Made by a program: the position numbers and the translations under genes
The notes under the pieces: model-generated
What the model saw: the letters and a program-made list of their open reading frames with translations, nothing else
Databases searched by the model: none
What the model was told of the DNA's origin: nothing
Shown: positions 54,175 to 62,124 of the stretch, piece by piece
Layout of the letters: each line of letters opens with the position of its first letter
How positions within the stretch are numbered: the first letter of the stretch is position 1
Source of the DNA: Allobosea sp. LC85
GTDB lineage: Bacteria > Pseudomonadota > Alphaproteobacteria > Rhizobiales > Beijerinckiaceae
Assembly: GCF_000735605.1 (NCBI RefSeq)
Contig: NZ_JPKG01000018.1
Coordinates: 1-64,000 of the forward strand
Direction of reading: 5' to 3'
DNA: 64,000 nt

Positions 54175-54420
54175 ATGGAGCTTCGATCCCTCATTACCTG
54201 CCCACATTGCGGACACGCTGCGGCCGAGACGATGCCGACCGACGCCTGCCAGTTCTTCTACGAATGCACGGGATGCGGCGCGCTGCTCAGGCCAAAACAG
54301 GGCGATTGCTGCGTGTTCTGTTCCTATGGCTCGGTTCCCTGCCCGCCCATTCAGGCAGCCGCGGGCGGAGAAACCGGCAGCGCGGCCTGCTGTGCCTCTC
54401 CTGCCGCGAGCGAAACCTGA
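54175..54420 (+). CDS. GDCCVxC-domain zinc-ribbon-like protein
   Basis: 81 residues. A zinc ribbon is suggested by C-P-H-C-G-H and E-C-T-G-C-G-A-L-L-R-P, followed by the name-giving motif K-Q-G-D-C-C-V-F-C-S-Y-G-S-V-P-C-P-P-I-Q. Relatives are small proteins often found near metal or mercury resistance genes, and some are selenoproteins with Sec at a Cys position; here all positions are ordinary TGC/TGT codons. A role in thiol or metal binding is likely. The Ala/Ser/Gly tail adds another Cys pair. The methyltransferase gene 48 bases downstream is probably co-transcribed. Confidence 0.82.
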   Translation: MELRSLITCPHCGHAAAETMPTDACQFFYECTGCGALLRPKQGDCCVFCSYGSVPCPPIQAAAGGETGSAACCASPAASET

Positions 54421-54468
54421 GCTGAGCACAGGCGCGCCGGCGAAGGCCGCCGCCGTCTCCGGTGCGCC

Positions 54469-55083
54469 ATGAGCGAGATCTTTCCTGCCACGTCGATGCC
54501 TGACCGGGACTGGTGGGCGGTGCTGTGGCCTTCGCCCGGCGATGTCCTCCGGAAGATCGGCATCAGGCCGGAGATGACCGTGCTCGATCTGTGCTGCGGC
54601 GACGGTTACTTCACCGCGCCGCTCGCCAGGCTCGTCGACGGGCGCGTCCATGCTCTCGATCTCGATCCGGCGATGATCGAATTGGCCAAGGCCGAAGTCG
54701 TCCGTAATGCCGCGTCAGTCCTGCAATGGCTTTGCGCCGACGCCCGCGAGATCGCCACGCTTCTGCATGAACGCGTCGACTACGTCTTGATGGCGAACAC
54801 CTTTCACGGCGTGCCGGACCAACCTGGGCTCGTTCGCGCCATGCGGGCGGTGCTGCGACCGCATGGTCTGGTCGGAATCGTGAATTGGCATCGTCATCCG
54901 CGGGAGCAAACGACCGTGCTCGGCCAACCCCGCGGGCCGCAATCGGAGACCAGAATGTCCCCCGAGGCGGTTCGAGATGTCGTTGAGCCGGCTGGCTTCC
55001 GCTGCGTTCGGATCGTCGATCTGCCGCCCTTTCATTACGGCGTAGTATTCGAGACCTTGCCGGACGCCCTTGATCGTGGTTAA
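54469..55083 (+). CDS. Class I SAM-dependent methyltransferase, partner of the GDCCVxC gene
   Basis: 204 residues with motif I V-L-D-L-C-C-G-D-G-Y-F, in which the usual G-x-G-x-G begins C-C-G, then V-H-A-L-D-L-D-P-A-M, then V-D-Y-V-L-M-A-N-T-F-H-G-V-P-D and V-N-W-H-R-H-P-R-E-Q-T. It is a UbiE-like methyltransferase whose substrate is unknown. Adjacency to a Cys-rich metal-binding-type gene suggests metal or metalloid handling, as a guess. Confidence 0.83.
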   Translation: MSEIFPATSMPDRDWWAVLWPSPGDVLRKIGIRPEMTVLDLCCGDGYFTAPLARLVDGRVHALDLDPAMIELAKAEVVRNAASVLQWLCADAREIATLLHERVDYVLMANTFHGVPDQPGLVRAMRAVLRPHGLVGIVNWHRHPREQTTVLGQPRGPQSETRMSPEAVRDVVEPAGFRCVRIVDLPPFHYGVVFETLPDALDRG

Positions 55084-55186
55084 TTTTACCTTGTTTTAGC
55101 GTTTACCTTGCGTTCATCACTTCCGGCTGGCTTCCTGCCCCCAACACGGCGGCGCCAAGACGCCGCCGGGGAGGTCGGAGTCAGAC

Positions 55187-55783
55187 ATGCGAGGCAAGGT
55201 GCCTTCCGCTTCCGCATTGGCCGCTTCGGTGGCCGCGGCCACGCTGCTGCTCGGTGCCGAGGGCGCCCAGGCTGGTGGTGGCTGCTATGGCTCCGCCTGC
55301 TACACGCTGCAGCAGTCGCCCCCGGTCTATGGCACCATCAACGAGACCTATGTCGCGCGCCCGGCGCAGACGCAGTCGCGCATCATTCCGGCCGAATATG
55401 AATATGTCACCGAGCAGGTGATGGTGCACCCGCAGCGGATCATCCCGCGCTATCGCCCGGCCCAGTACAGCACGGTTGCCGAACAGGTCCTGATCTCACC
55501 GCCTTCGCGTCGCTGGGAGGTGAGCCGCGATCTCTATGGCAACGTCACCGGTTGCTGGGTCGATGTTCCGGCGCGCTACGGCATCCAGCAGCGTACGGTC
55601 GAGATCAGCCCGGCAAGTACCGATTACGAGACCCTGCCGGCGGTCTATGGCCAGCGTCAGCGCAAGGTCATGGTGCGCCAGACCCAGGTTGTGCACGAGA
55701 CGATCCCCGCCCTCTACGAAACCCGCCAGCGCCAGGTGTTGATGAGCCCCGGCTCGCAATACTGGGCGCGCGGCCGCTATTGA
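55187..55783 (+). CDS. Secreted protein with six 23-residue P-A-x-Y repeats
   Basis: 198 residues. The signal peptide ends near A-Q-A (residues 27-29), followed by a Gly/Cys-rich stretch. From about residue 46 the protein is built of repeats starting P-P-V-Y, P-A-E-Y, P-A-Q-Y, P-A-R-Y, P-A-V-Y and P-A-L-Y, at residues 46, 68, 91, 128, 151 and 174. Spacing is 22-23 except for one 37-residue step, which contains an inserted W-E-V-S-R-D-L-Y-G-N-V segment. Each repeat then has a strand of the form V-x-V/I-x-P. Similar repeats occur in envelope proteins joined to OmpA domains; here no OmpA domain follows. The exact role is unknown. A strong terminator follows. Confidence 0.78.
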   Translation: MRGKVPSASALAASVAAATLLLGAEGAQAGGGCYGSACYTLQQSPPVYGTINETYVARPAQTQSRIIPAEYEYVTEQVMVHPQRIIPRYRPAQYSTVAEQVLISPPSRRWEVSRDLYGNVTGCWVDVPARYGIQQRTVEISPASTDYETLPAVYGQRQRKVMVRQTQVVHETIPALYETRQRQVLMSPGSQYWARGRY

Positions 55784-55842
55784 GTTCACGCCGACCGAGA
55801 GTTTAGACGCAGACCCTTTTTAACCACGGAAACGACCTCACG

Positions 55843-55867
55843 CCCCGGCTTCGGCCGGGGTTTTTTT
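55843..55867 (+). terminator. Rho-independent terminator after the repeat protein gene
   Basis: CCCCGGC (55843-55849), loop TTCG, GCCGGGG (55854-55860), then seven T (55861-55867): a tight seven-pair stem with a stable UUCG tetraloop. The end of the T run overlaps the stop codon of nadC on the other strand (55866-55868). Confidence 0.92.
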
Positions 55868-56720
55868 ATGCGATCTCGATGTCGAGCCCGAGGTCGAGCA
55901 CGCTGGCCGAGTGGGTCAGGGCGCCAACCGAAATCATGTCGACGCCGGTCGCCGCGATCGCCGCGACGGTGTCGAGCGTGACACCTCCGGACGCCTCGAC
56001 CTTCATGCGCCCACCGACCATCGCAACGCCGGTGATCAGATCGGCGACGGACATGTTGTCGAGCATGACGATATCGGCGCCCTCGGCGATGACCTCCTCG
56101 AGTTGGGCCAGGGTATCGACCTCGATCTCGATCTTGACGAAGTTGCCGGCCTGGCGCTTGGCCGCCTGCAGCGCGGGGCGAATGCCGCCAGCGACGGCGA
56201 CATGGTTGTCCTTGATCAGGATGGCGTCATCGAGCCCATAGCGATGGTTGCCGGCGCCGCCGCAGCGAACGGCGTATTTCTCGAAAGCGCGCAGGCCCGG
56301 CGTGGTCTTGCGGGTGTCGACGATCATCGCCTTCGTGCCCGCGACCTTCCCCACATAGGCCGCAGCCAGCGTGGCGATGCCCGAGAGCCGGCCCATGAAA
56401 TTCAAGGCGACACGCTCCGCCGAGAGAACGGAGCGAGCCTCTCCCTCGATGCGAGCCACAATGGCGCCAGGGTCGAGCCTGTCGCCATCGGACATGGCGG
56501 CCTCGAAGCGAACCGACGGGTCGTACTGCCGAAAAGCCTCGCGGGCGAAGGGGAGCCCGGCAATGACGCCACTCTTGCGCGCCGCGATCACCGCCCTTGC
56601 CCGCTTGCCGGTAGGAATCGTCGCAAGGGTGGTGATGTCACCGGCCCGGCCGAGATCCTCGATCAGGGCGGTACGCACCGCCTCGGTGATGAGCAGAGGG
56701 TTGAGGACGGCTTGGCTCAC
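55866..56720 (-). CDS. nadC: Nicotinate-nucleotide pyrophosphorylase (carboxylating)
   Basis: 284 residues with a GTG start. Converts quinolinate and PRPP to nicotinate mononucleotide and CO2, the third step of de novo NAD synthesis. Motifs: E-D-L-G-R-A-G-D-I-T-T, R-K-S-G-V-I-A-G, D-T-R-K-T-T-P-G-L-R with the quinolinate-binding Arg and Lys, R-C-G-G-A-G-N-H-R-Y-G-L-D-D, I-K-D-N-H, and E-A-S-G-G-V. Last gene of nadA-nadB-nadC; it starts 13 bases after the nadB stop. Confidence 0.95.
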   Translation of the reverse strand: MSQAVLNPLLITEAVRTALIEDLGRAGDITTLATIPTGKRARAVIAARKSGVIAGLPFAREAFRQYDPSVRFEAAMSDGDRLDPGAIVARIEGEARSVLSAERVALNFMGRLSGIATLAAAYVGKVAGTKAMIVDTRKTTPGLRAFEKYAVRCGGAGNHRYGLDDAILIKDNHVAVAGGIRPALQAAKRQAGNFVKIEIEVDTLAQLEEVIAEGADIVMLDNMSVADLITGVAMVGGRMKVEASGGVTLDTVAAIAATGVDMISVGALTHSASVLDLGLDIEIA

Positions 56721-56733
56721 GTCAGGCTCCGGA

Positions 56734-58293
56734 TCAGGACAGGGCGCGGCGCATGGCAGGCGGCGCCGATAGGGTCAGCTTGCTGCGCGTCGCGAGCGCC
56801 GCGCTGGCTTGCGGGAAATCGCTGCGCCAATGGCCACCACGGCTCTCGCGCCGGGCAAGGGCGGCTGCAACGATGATGAGGGCGGCGCTCGCCATGTTGA
56901 CGAGCGTCGAACTTTCCGCGGCCTCGGCAATGGCCTGGAGCTGACGCGACGCAGCAAGCAGCCCTGACCCGTCACGCACCACGCCGACCCTTTCCGACAT
57001 GAGTGTGCGCAAGCGCTCGATCGCCCGCTGGTCCGCCTCCGTGGGCAGGCAGGCTGCCGCACCGCTCATGCGGACGGGCTTCCCCCTGGCTTTCATCAGC
57101 AGCGGGCTGGCCTTCAGGTGCTCGGCGACACGTGCGCCGAAGACCACCGCCTCCAGCAGGGAATTCGAGGCGAGCCGGTTGGCACCGTGCAAGCCGGTGC
57201 TGGCCACCTCGCCGGCAGCATGGAGGCCCGGAAGCGTCGTGCAACCGTGAGCATCGGTCGCGACGCCCCCCATGTGGTAGTGCTCGGCCGGCGCCACCGG
57301 CATGAGTTCGGTTGTTGGATCGATGCCCGCCTTGCGGCAGGCGGCCGTGACGGCGGGAAATCGCTCGGCGAACTCCCTGCCGATCGCCGCCCTTGCATCG
57401 AGGAAGGCACCGCGCCCGGCCGCGATCTCGGCGAAGACAGCGCGCGCCACGATATCGCGCGGGGCGAGCTCGGCATCCTTGTGCACGGCCAGCATGAAGC
57501 GCTCGCCGGCGGCGTCGACGAGAATGCCGCCATCGCCCCGGATCGCTTCGGTGGCGAGCGGGGCTGGGTCGAGCCCGAGCGCCAGAGCGGTTGGATGGAA
57601 CTGCACGAACTCGGCATCGGCAATCGTCGCGCCGGCACGCGCCGCCATGGCCAGTCCTTCGCCACGCGACTCCGCCGGGTTCGTGGTCAACGCGTAGAGA
57701 TGGCCGATGCCGCCAGTAGCCAAGACGGTCGCGACAGCATGAAACTGCGTCGCCTCGCGCGCTGTCCCGTACTCGCCGCGCGCCAGAACACCCGTGCAGG
57801 CGCCGTCGGAGAGAAGCAGGTCTTCGGCAATGAACCCTTCCCGCACGGTGATCGAGGGCGTCTGCCGCACGGTCGCAATCAGGGCCTGCATGATCGCGGC
57901 GCCGGCACCATCACCGCCGACGCGGACGACGCGATGCTCCGAGTGCGCAGCCTCGCGCGACTGCACGAGGCGCCCGGCGAGATCGCGATCGAAGGGAACG
58001 CCATAGGACAGAAGATCATGGACGCGTTCGGCGGCCTCATTGGCAACCATGCGCGCGACGGCCTCGTCGACGATGCCGGCACCGGCCGCGATCGTATCGG
58101 CAGCGTGCTTTGCGGCCGTGTCGCCCTCGGACATCGCCGCGGCAATGCCCCCTTGCGCCCAACTCGACGAAGAGCCTTCGCCGAGCGGGCGTGGCGCCAG
58201 CACCGTACAGGGCAGCGGCGCCAATTTCAGCGCCGTGAACAGCCCCGCCAGCCCGCCGCCGACGATGAGGATATCAGCTTGGATGTCAGGCAT
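56734..58293 (-). CDS. nadB: L-aspartate oxidase
   Basis: 519 residues from the ATG at 58293 (TTG at 58302 is the alternative). The FAD dinucleotide motif I-V-G-G-G-L-A-G-L-F-T-A is followed by S-S-W-A-Q-G-G-I-A-A-A, H-S-E-H-R-V-V-R-V-G-G-D-G-A-G, E-F-V-Q-F-H-P-T-A-L and H-Y-H-M-G-G-V, all typical of the succinate dehydrogenase/NadB flavoprotein family. It oxidises aspartate to iminoaspartate, which NadA condenses with dihydroxyacetone phosphate. The C-terminal helical domain is shorter than in E. coli NadB. Confidence 0.95.
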   Translation of the reverse strand: MPDIQADILIVGGGLAGLFTALKLAPLPCTVLAPRPLGEGSSSSWAQGGIAAAMSEGDTAAKHAADTIAAGAGIVDEAVARMVANEAAERVHDLLSYGVPFDRDLAGRLVQSREAAHSEHRVVRVGGDGAGAAIMQALIATVRQTPSITVREGFIAEDLLLSDGACTGVLARGEYGTAREATQFHAVATVLATGGIGHLYALTTNPAESRGEGLAMAARAGATIADAEFVQFHPTALALGLDPAPLATEAIRGDGGILVDAAGERFMLAVHKDAELAPRDIVARAVFAEIAAGRGAFLDARAAIGREFAERFPAVTAACRKAGIDPTTELMPVAPAEHYHMGGVATDAHGCTTLPGLHAAGEVASTGLHGANRLASNSLLEAVVFGARVAEHLKASPLLMKARGKPVRMSGAAACLPTEADQRAIERLRTLMSERVGVVRDGSGLLAASRQLQAIAEAAESSTLVNMASAALIIVAAALARRESRGGHWRSDFPQASAALATRSKLTLSAPPAMRRALS

Positions 58294-58347
58294 GAGGGCC
58301 AATCCGCCGCCAAGGCCCCTCCCCCTTCAGGCGAGAGGCATGCGGGT

Positions 58348-59472
58348 TTACATCGTCAGGTTGACCATGCGCTCGACCGAGCGGCGGGCCTTCTCGGCCA
58401 TCGCCGGATCGATCACCACCTCATGCTGCATGTAGACCAGCGACTCGAGGATCTTGGGCAAGGTGATGCGCTTCATGTGTGGGCAGAGATTGCAGGGCCG
58501 CACGAATTCGACGCCCTTCGTTTCGGCCGCGACATTGTCCGCCATCGAGCATTCGGTGACGAGCAGGACGCGGCCCGGCAGCTCATGCTTGACCCAGTCG
58601 ATCATGCCCTTGGTCGAGCCGGTGTAATCGGCAACGGCGACGACCTCCGGCGGGCATTCCGGATGGGCGACGATCTTGATGCTCGGATCGGCCTCGCGGT
58701 AGCGCACGAGCTCGTCGGCGGTGAAGCGCTCATGCACCTCGCAGGCGCCGGCCCAGGAGATGATCTTCACCTTGGTCTGCGCCGCGACGTTCTTCGCCAG
58801 ATACTGGTCGGGCACGAAGATGACTTCCGGCACGCCCAGGCTCTCGACCACCTGCACCGCATTCGACGAGGTGCAGCAGATGTCGACCTCAGCCTTCACA
58901 TCGGCCGAGGTGTTGACATAGGCCACGACCGGGCGGCCGGGATAGCGCTCGCGCAACAGGCGGATATCGGCGCCGGTGATCGAAGAGGCCAGCGAGCAGC
59001 CGGCCTTCATGTCCGGCATCAGCACGATCTTCTCGGGGCTGAGCAGTTTCGAGGTCTCGGCCATGAAATGCACGCCGCCCTGCACGATGACCTCTGCCTT
59101 GGTCTTGGAGGCCACCTTGGCAAGCTGCAAGGAGTCGCCGACGATGTCGGAGACACAATGGAAGATCTCCGGCGTCATGTAGTTATGGCCGAGGATGACC
59201 GCGTTGCGGACCTGCTTCAGCTCGTTGATCGCCTTGATCGTCGGCGCGAAGAACGGCCATTCGACCGCCGGAATGACGGCCTTGACCTTCTCGTAGAGAT
59301 GCGCGGTCGCAGCCTCGACCTCTGGGGTCCAGGTCAGGTCGGGCATCGGCAGTGGCCGGAAGCGCGGATCGTCCCTGCGGCGCGCGACCGTTGCCGGGGC
59401 GACACCGTTGCCGGAATCGAAGCCCCGAGACTTTTCCAAGCCCAAAGACGATTTTTCCAAGCCCAAAGACAT
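58348..59472 (-). CDS. nadA: Quinolinate synthase
   Basis: 374 residues. A 4Fe-4S enzyme condensing iminoaspartate with dihydroxyacetone phosphate. Ligand Cys are seen in the expected spacing (about residues 132, 219 and 317): G-C-S-L-A; the region with C-C-T-S-S-N-A and H-P-E-C-P-P-E-V; and [10 protein letters not shown]. Triose-binding motifs [11 protein letters not shown] and F-V-P-D-Q-Y-L-A are present. The first about 40 residues are an extension that includes a tandem seven-residue repeat, S-L-G-L-E-K-S, encoded by a 21-base duplication. First gene of nadA-nadB-nadC, with a palindromic operator candidate 69 bases upstream. Confidence 0.95.
   Translation of the reverse strand: MSLGLEKSSLGLEKSRGFDSGNGVAPATVARRRDDPRFRPLPMPDLTWTPEVEAATAHLYEKVKAVIPAVEWPFFAPTIKAINELKQVRNAVILGHNYMTPEIFHCVSDIVGDSLQLAKVASKTKAEVIVQGGVHFMAETSKLLSPEKIVLMPDMKAGCSLASSITGADIRLLRERYPGRPVVAYVNTSADVKAEVDICCTSSNAVQVVESLGVPEVIFVPDQYLAKNVAAQTKVKIISWAGACEVHERFTADELVRYREADPSIKIVAHPECPPEVVAVADYTGSTKGMIDWVKHELPGRVLLVTECSMADNVAAETKGVEFVRPCNLCPHMKRITLPKILESLVYMQHEVVIDPAMAEKARRSVERMVNLTM
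59432..59470. repeat. 21-base-period tandem duplication at the nadA start
   Basis: TTTTCCAAGCCCAAAGAC occurs identically at 59432-59449 and 59453-59470 (period 21). It encodes two copies of S-L-G-L-E-K-S right after the start Met. The duplication is in frame and lies in a non-conserved N-terminal extension. Confidence 0.85.
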
Positions 59473-59540
59473 GGCATCCTCCTCATCCCTGCGATGCCGG
59501 AGCTCCGCTCCGGGTCGCCGCCGGCCTGTTGCTAGCCAGC

Positions 59541-59568
59541 TATGCTCGTTTTGAGCATAAGGATATTA
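59541..59568 (-). promoter_or_regulatory. Palindromic operator candidate and -10 box upstream of nadA
   Basis: TATGCTC (59541-59547) and GAGCATA (59553-59559) form a perfect inverted repeat with a five-base spacer. On the nadA strand a TAATAT hexamer (59563-59568) lies 3 bases upstream of the palindrome and could be the -10 box, which would put the palindrome over the transcription start, a repressor position. NadQ is the natural candidate regulator, as its gene is in this window. The palindrome is seen; the regulator is inferred. Confidence 0.65.
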
Positions 59569-59643
59569 GCACGTCTCCCCGATGCTGGCCAGCACTCGGC
59601 ACCCCGCGCCAGCGCGCGGTCCTTCATGTGTTGGGGGAATGTG

Positions 59644-59913
59644 TCAGGCGATGCCGCCGGTGACCAGCGCCAGGACGCCAAGACCGAGCACGAAGGCCAG
59701 GATCCGGGCGGGCATCCCGACAAGGGCGCCGGGAGGGCGGCCCGTCACGAAACCAAAGGCGACTTCGATGAGGCCGAGCCCGATCAGGACAAACAGGTAG
59801 CGCGGGAAAGCTGCCGATCCCGCCAGCCATCCAGTATGGGCCGCGAGTGCGACAAGGCCTCCGAGGCCTGCGCCTGCAGCGAGGAAGAGCAGTTCAACCC
59901 GGCTGAAGCGCAT
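59644..59913 (-). CDS. Small three-helix membrane protein of unknown function
   Basis: 89 residues with three hydrophobic stretches (about 7-25, 36-58 and 66-87) and the linker T-G-R-P-P-G-A-L-V-G-M-P-A-R. It starts 8 bases after the infA stop on the same strand. The Gly-rich helices and short loops look like a real small membrane protein rather than a chance frame. I do not recognise the family. The 130 bases beyond its stop hold the nadA promoter region. Confidence 0.6.
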   Translation of the reverse strand: MRFSRVELLFLAAGAGLGGLVALAAHTGWLAGSAAFPRYLFVLIGLGLIEVAFGFVTGRPPGALVGMPARILAFVLGLGVLALVTGGIA

Positions 59914-59921
59914 GCTGTGGC

Positions 59922-60194
59922 TCAGCGGCGACGGAAGTTCTGACTGCGCGGCGGCCCGCCCGGAGCCGGCCCCGCCGTCTTCTGACGGAAGTTGATGCGG
60001 CCACGATCAAGATCATAAGGCGACATCTCGACGACGACCCGGTCTCCGGCGATCGTACGGATGCGGTTCTTCTTCATCTTGCCGGCCGCGTAGGCCAGGA
60101 TCACGTGGTCATTGTCGAGCTTCACCCGATAGTTTCCATCGGGCAGCACCTCGACCACCGTGCCGTCGAACTCGAGAAGTTCTTCTTTCGCCAT
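59922..60194 (-). CDS. infA: Translation initiation factor IF-1
   Basis: 90 residues. The OB-fold is complete: [24 protein letters not shown], then [16 protein letters not shown], then [18 protein letters not shown]. It binds the 30S A site during initiation. The sequence diverges from the canonical 72-residue IF-1 and has an extra basic, Gly/Pro-rich tail ([15 protein letters not shown]). Such longer IF-1 paralogues are found in Rhizobiales near cold-shock and helicase genes, as here, so this may be a second, stress-related copy. Confidence 0.92.
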   Translation of the reverse strand: MAKEELLEFDGTVVEVLPDGNYRVKLDNDHVILAYAAGKMKKNRIRTIAGDRVVVEMSPYDLDRGRINFRQKTAGPAPGGPPRSQNFRRR

Positions 60195-60277
60195 TCCTTG
60201 GTCCTTCTTCTGCGCCTTGGGCGGACGACCGGATCAGAGGGATCCGCCGGCCCGATCGTCCCCTGGCTATCCGCGCG

Positions 60278-61723
60278 TCAGTTCGCGCGGCGCCGGGCGC
60301 CGCCATTGCGACGTTGCTCTGTTCTTTGCTGCAAGAACGCGACGCCGCCAAGCCCTTCCTTGCCGGCAACGCTGTCTTTTCGCGCCGAAGGCGCCTCAGT
60401 ACGCTGCGGCGGACGGTCATTGCGCGGAGTCTCGCTGCGCTGACCGCCGGCATGCTGGGGCTTGCCCGCCTGCTGCGGCTTCGCGCCCTGGCGCTGGCCC
60501 TGCGGCCGGCCATGATCACGCCCACCACCGGAGCCCTGGCCATTGCGGCCGCGGCCCTGGTTCTGCGGCGGCTTCTTTGGCGTGCGGCCATCCCAGTGCG
60601 GCACCTCGCCGACCGGGGTCAGCGAAACGCGGGTGAGCTTCTCGATCGCCGCGAGGTCGCCGCGCTCTTCCGGGGTACAGAAGGCAATGGCGACGCCTGT
60701 GGCACCGGCGCGCGCGGTGCGGCCGATGCGGTGGACATAGGTTTCCGCCACGTTCGGCAGGTCGAAATTCACGACATGGCTGACGCCGTCGACATCGATG
60801 CCGCGCGCCGCGATGTCGGTCGCGACCAGAATGCGCAGCTCGCCATCACGGAAAGCGCCGAGGGCGCGCTCGCGCTGGCCCTGGCTCTTGTTGCCGTGGA
60901 TGGCGGCCGACTTGATGCCGGACTGCTCAAGCTGGCGCACGACCTTGTCCGCACCATGCTTGGTGCGCGTGAACACGATCGCGCGCTCCATCTCCGGCAC
61001 GCCGAGCGTCTTCGCCAGCAGGGCCGGCTTGTGGCCGGGGTCGGTGAAAATGACGCGCTGCTCGACCTTCTCGGCGGTCGTGGCGACCGGCGTCACCGCA
61101 ACCTCGACCGGATTGGTCAGATAGGCCGAGGCGATCTCGCGGATCTGCTTCGGCATGGTCGCCGAGAACAGAAGGGTCTGGCGCTTGGCCGGGATCAGCG
61201 TCGCAATCCGGCGCAAGGCATGGATGAAGCCGAGATCAAGCATCTGATCGGCCTCGTCGAGCACCAGGAACTCGATCTCGCGCAGCGAGACTGCGCGCTG
61301 GTCGACAAGATCAAGCAGGCGGCCGGGCGTGGCGACGAGGATGTCGACGGTCTGCCCGAGCGCGCGGATCTGCTTGCCGACGGGCACGCCGCCGAAGATC
61401 ACAGCCGATTTGACTGTGGTGAACTGGGCGTAGGTGCGGATGCTGGTCTCGATCTGCGCCGCGAGTTCACGCGTCGGGCTCAGGATGAGTGCACGCACCG
61501 AGCGCGGCTGCATGCGCCGCGGGTTGTTGAGCAACCGGTGCAGCATCGGCAACGAGAAGGCGGCCGTCTTGCCCGTGCCCGTCTGGGCCGCGCCGAACAG
61601 ATCCTTGCCTTCGAGAATAGGGGGGATGGCCTGCGCCTGGATGGGCGTCGGCTTGGAATAACCTTCAGCCGCGAGCGCCTTGAGAAGCTGCTCGGCGAGG
61701 CCGAGGTCTGTAAATTGTGTCAA
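60278..61723 (-). CDS. DEAD-box RNA helicase (RhlE type)
   Basis: 481 residues from TTG at 61723; the frame extends upstream without helicase sequence. Motifs in order: F-T-D-L-G-L (Q-motif region), G-Y-S-K-P-T-P-I-Q, motif I A-Q-T-G-T-G-K-T, Ia P-T-R-E-L-A-A-Q, D-E-A-D (motif II), S-A-T (motif III), I-V-F-T-R-T-K-H-G-A (motif IV), R-G-I-D (V) and H-R-I-G-R-T-A-R-A-G (VI). The C-terminal about 110 residues are Gln/Gly/Arg-rich, a likely disordered RNA-binding tail. It remodels RNA, probably in cold adaptation given the adjacent cold-shock gene and IF-1. Confidence 0.94.
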   Translation of the reverse strand: MTQFTDLGLAEQLLKALAAEGYSKPTPIQAQAIPPILEGKDLFGAAQTGTGKTAAFSLPMLHRLLNNPRRMQPRSVRALILSPTRELAAQIETSIRTYAQFTTVKSAVIFGGVPVGKQIRALGQTVDILVATPGRLLDLVDQRAVSLREIEFLVLDEADQMLDLGFIHALRRIATLIPAKRQTLLFSATMPKQIREIASAYLTNPVEVAVTPVATTAEKVEQRVIFTDPGHKPALLAKTLGVPEMERAIVFTRTKHGADKVVRQLEQSGIKSAAIHGNKSQGQRERALGAFRDGELRILVATDIAARGIDVDGVSHVVNFDLPNVAETYVHRIGRTARAGATGVAIAFCTPEERGDLAAIEKLTRVSLTPVGEVPHWDGRTPKKPPQNQGRGRNGQGSGGGRDHGRPQGQRQGAKPQQAGKPQHAGGQRSETPRNDRPPQRTEAPSARKDSVAGKEGLGGVAFLQQRTEQRRNGGARRRAN

Positions 61724-61875
61724 AACAGGTCTTTCTGAAGCCGAAACGCAAGGGGCGCATGTGGAAACCGGCTGCGCCACCGAATGGATTCGGCATTGAA
61801 GTACGTCATTTCCGTCCGGCGAACCGCTAGCCACTGCGCCGAAAGGTATTGTTGTAAAGGTATCGGTAGAGAGAG

Positions 61876-61901
61876 CCGGGAGAGTGCGGACACCCTCCCG
61901 G
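61876..61901 (-). terminator. Hairpin downstream of the cold-shock gene
   Basis: CCGGGAG (61876-61882) pairs with CTCCCGG (61895-61901). One mismatch and three more pairs (GTG/CAC) lead to a four-base loop. It begins 14 bases past the cold-shock gene stop. Only a C/T-rich tract follows on that strand, so it may be a weak terminator or a 3'-end stabiliser. Confidence 0.55.
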
Positions 61902-61914
61902 TCAGTATTCAGCC

Positions 61915-62124
61915 TCAGGCGACGACGAGATTGCCGGCCGAGGACTTGCCGGTCTTGCGATCGGCGATCAGCTCAAAGGAGACGACCTGACCATCGCGCA
62001 ACTCGCGCAGGCCGGCACGCTCGACAGCGCTGATGTGGACGAAAACGTCCTGGCCGCCGGCCTCAGGGGTGATGAAGCCATAGCCCTTGGTGGTGTTGAA
62101 CCACTTCACGGTGCCCTTGTTCAT
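61915..62124 (-). CDS. Cold-shock protein, CspA family
   Basis: 69 residues, the standard length. RNP1 K-G-Y-G-F-I-T and RNP2 V-F-V-H-I-S are intact in a five-stranded OB-fold (M-N-K-G-T-V-K-W-F-N start). It is an RNA chaperone that melts structure in mRNA at low temperature or in growth transitions. The 270 bases between its start and the HAD gene on the same strand hold no other gene and may be a long, structured 5' leader of the kind that controls csp genes. Confidence 0.96.
   Translation of the reverse strand: MNKGTVKWFNTTKGYGFITPEAGGQDVFVHISAVERAGLRELRDGQVVSFELIADRKTGKSSAGNLVVA

Noticed and set aside
54175-54420. Selenocysteine in the GDCCVxC protein
   Set aside because: All motif positions are TGC or TGT; there is no in-frame TGA.
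53853-54425. 190-codon frame covering the GDCCVxC gene
   Set aside because: Overlaps the GDCCVxC gene in another frame and shows no recognisable motif.
55866-55868. Bidirectional use of the 55843-55867 terminator for nadC
   Set aside because: On the minus strand the hairpin is followed by a mixed sequence without a T run.
57118-59535. 805-codon open frame on the plus strand across nadA and nadB
   Set aside because: Antisense to two well-conserved genes; no family motifs. GC-rich codon bias creates long open frames on the opposite strand.
60314-61738. 474-codon open frame on the plus strand
   Set aside because: Antisense to the RhlE helicase, whose motifs are all present on the other strand.
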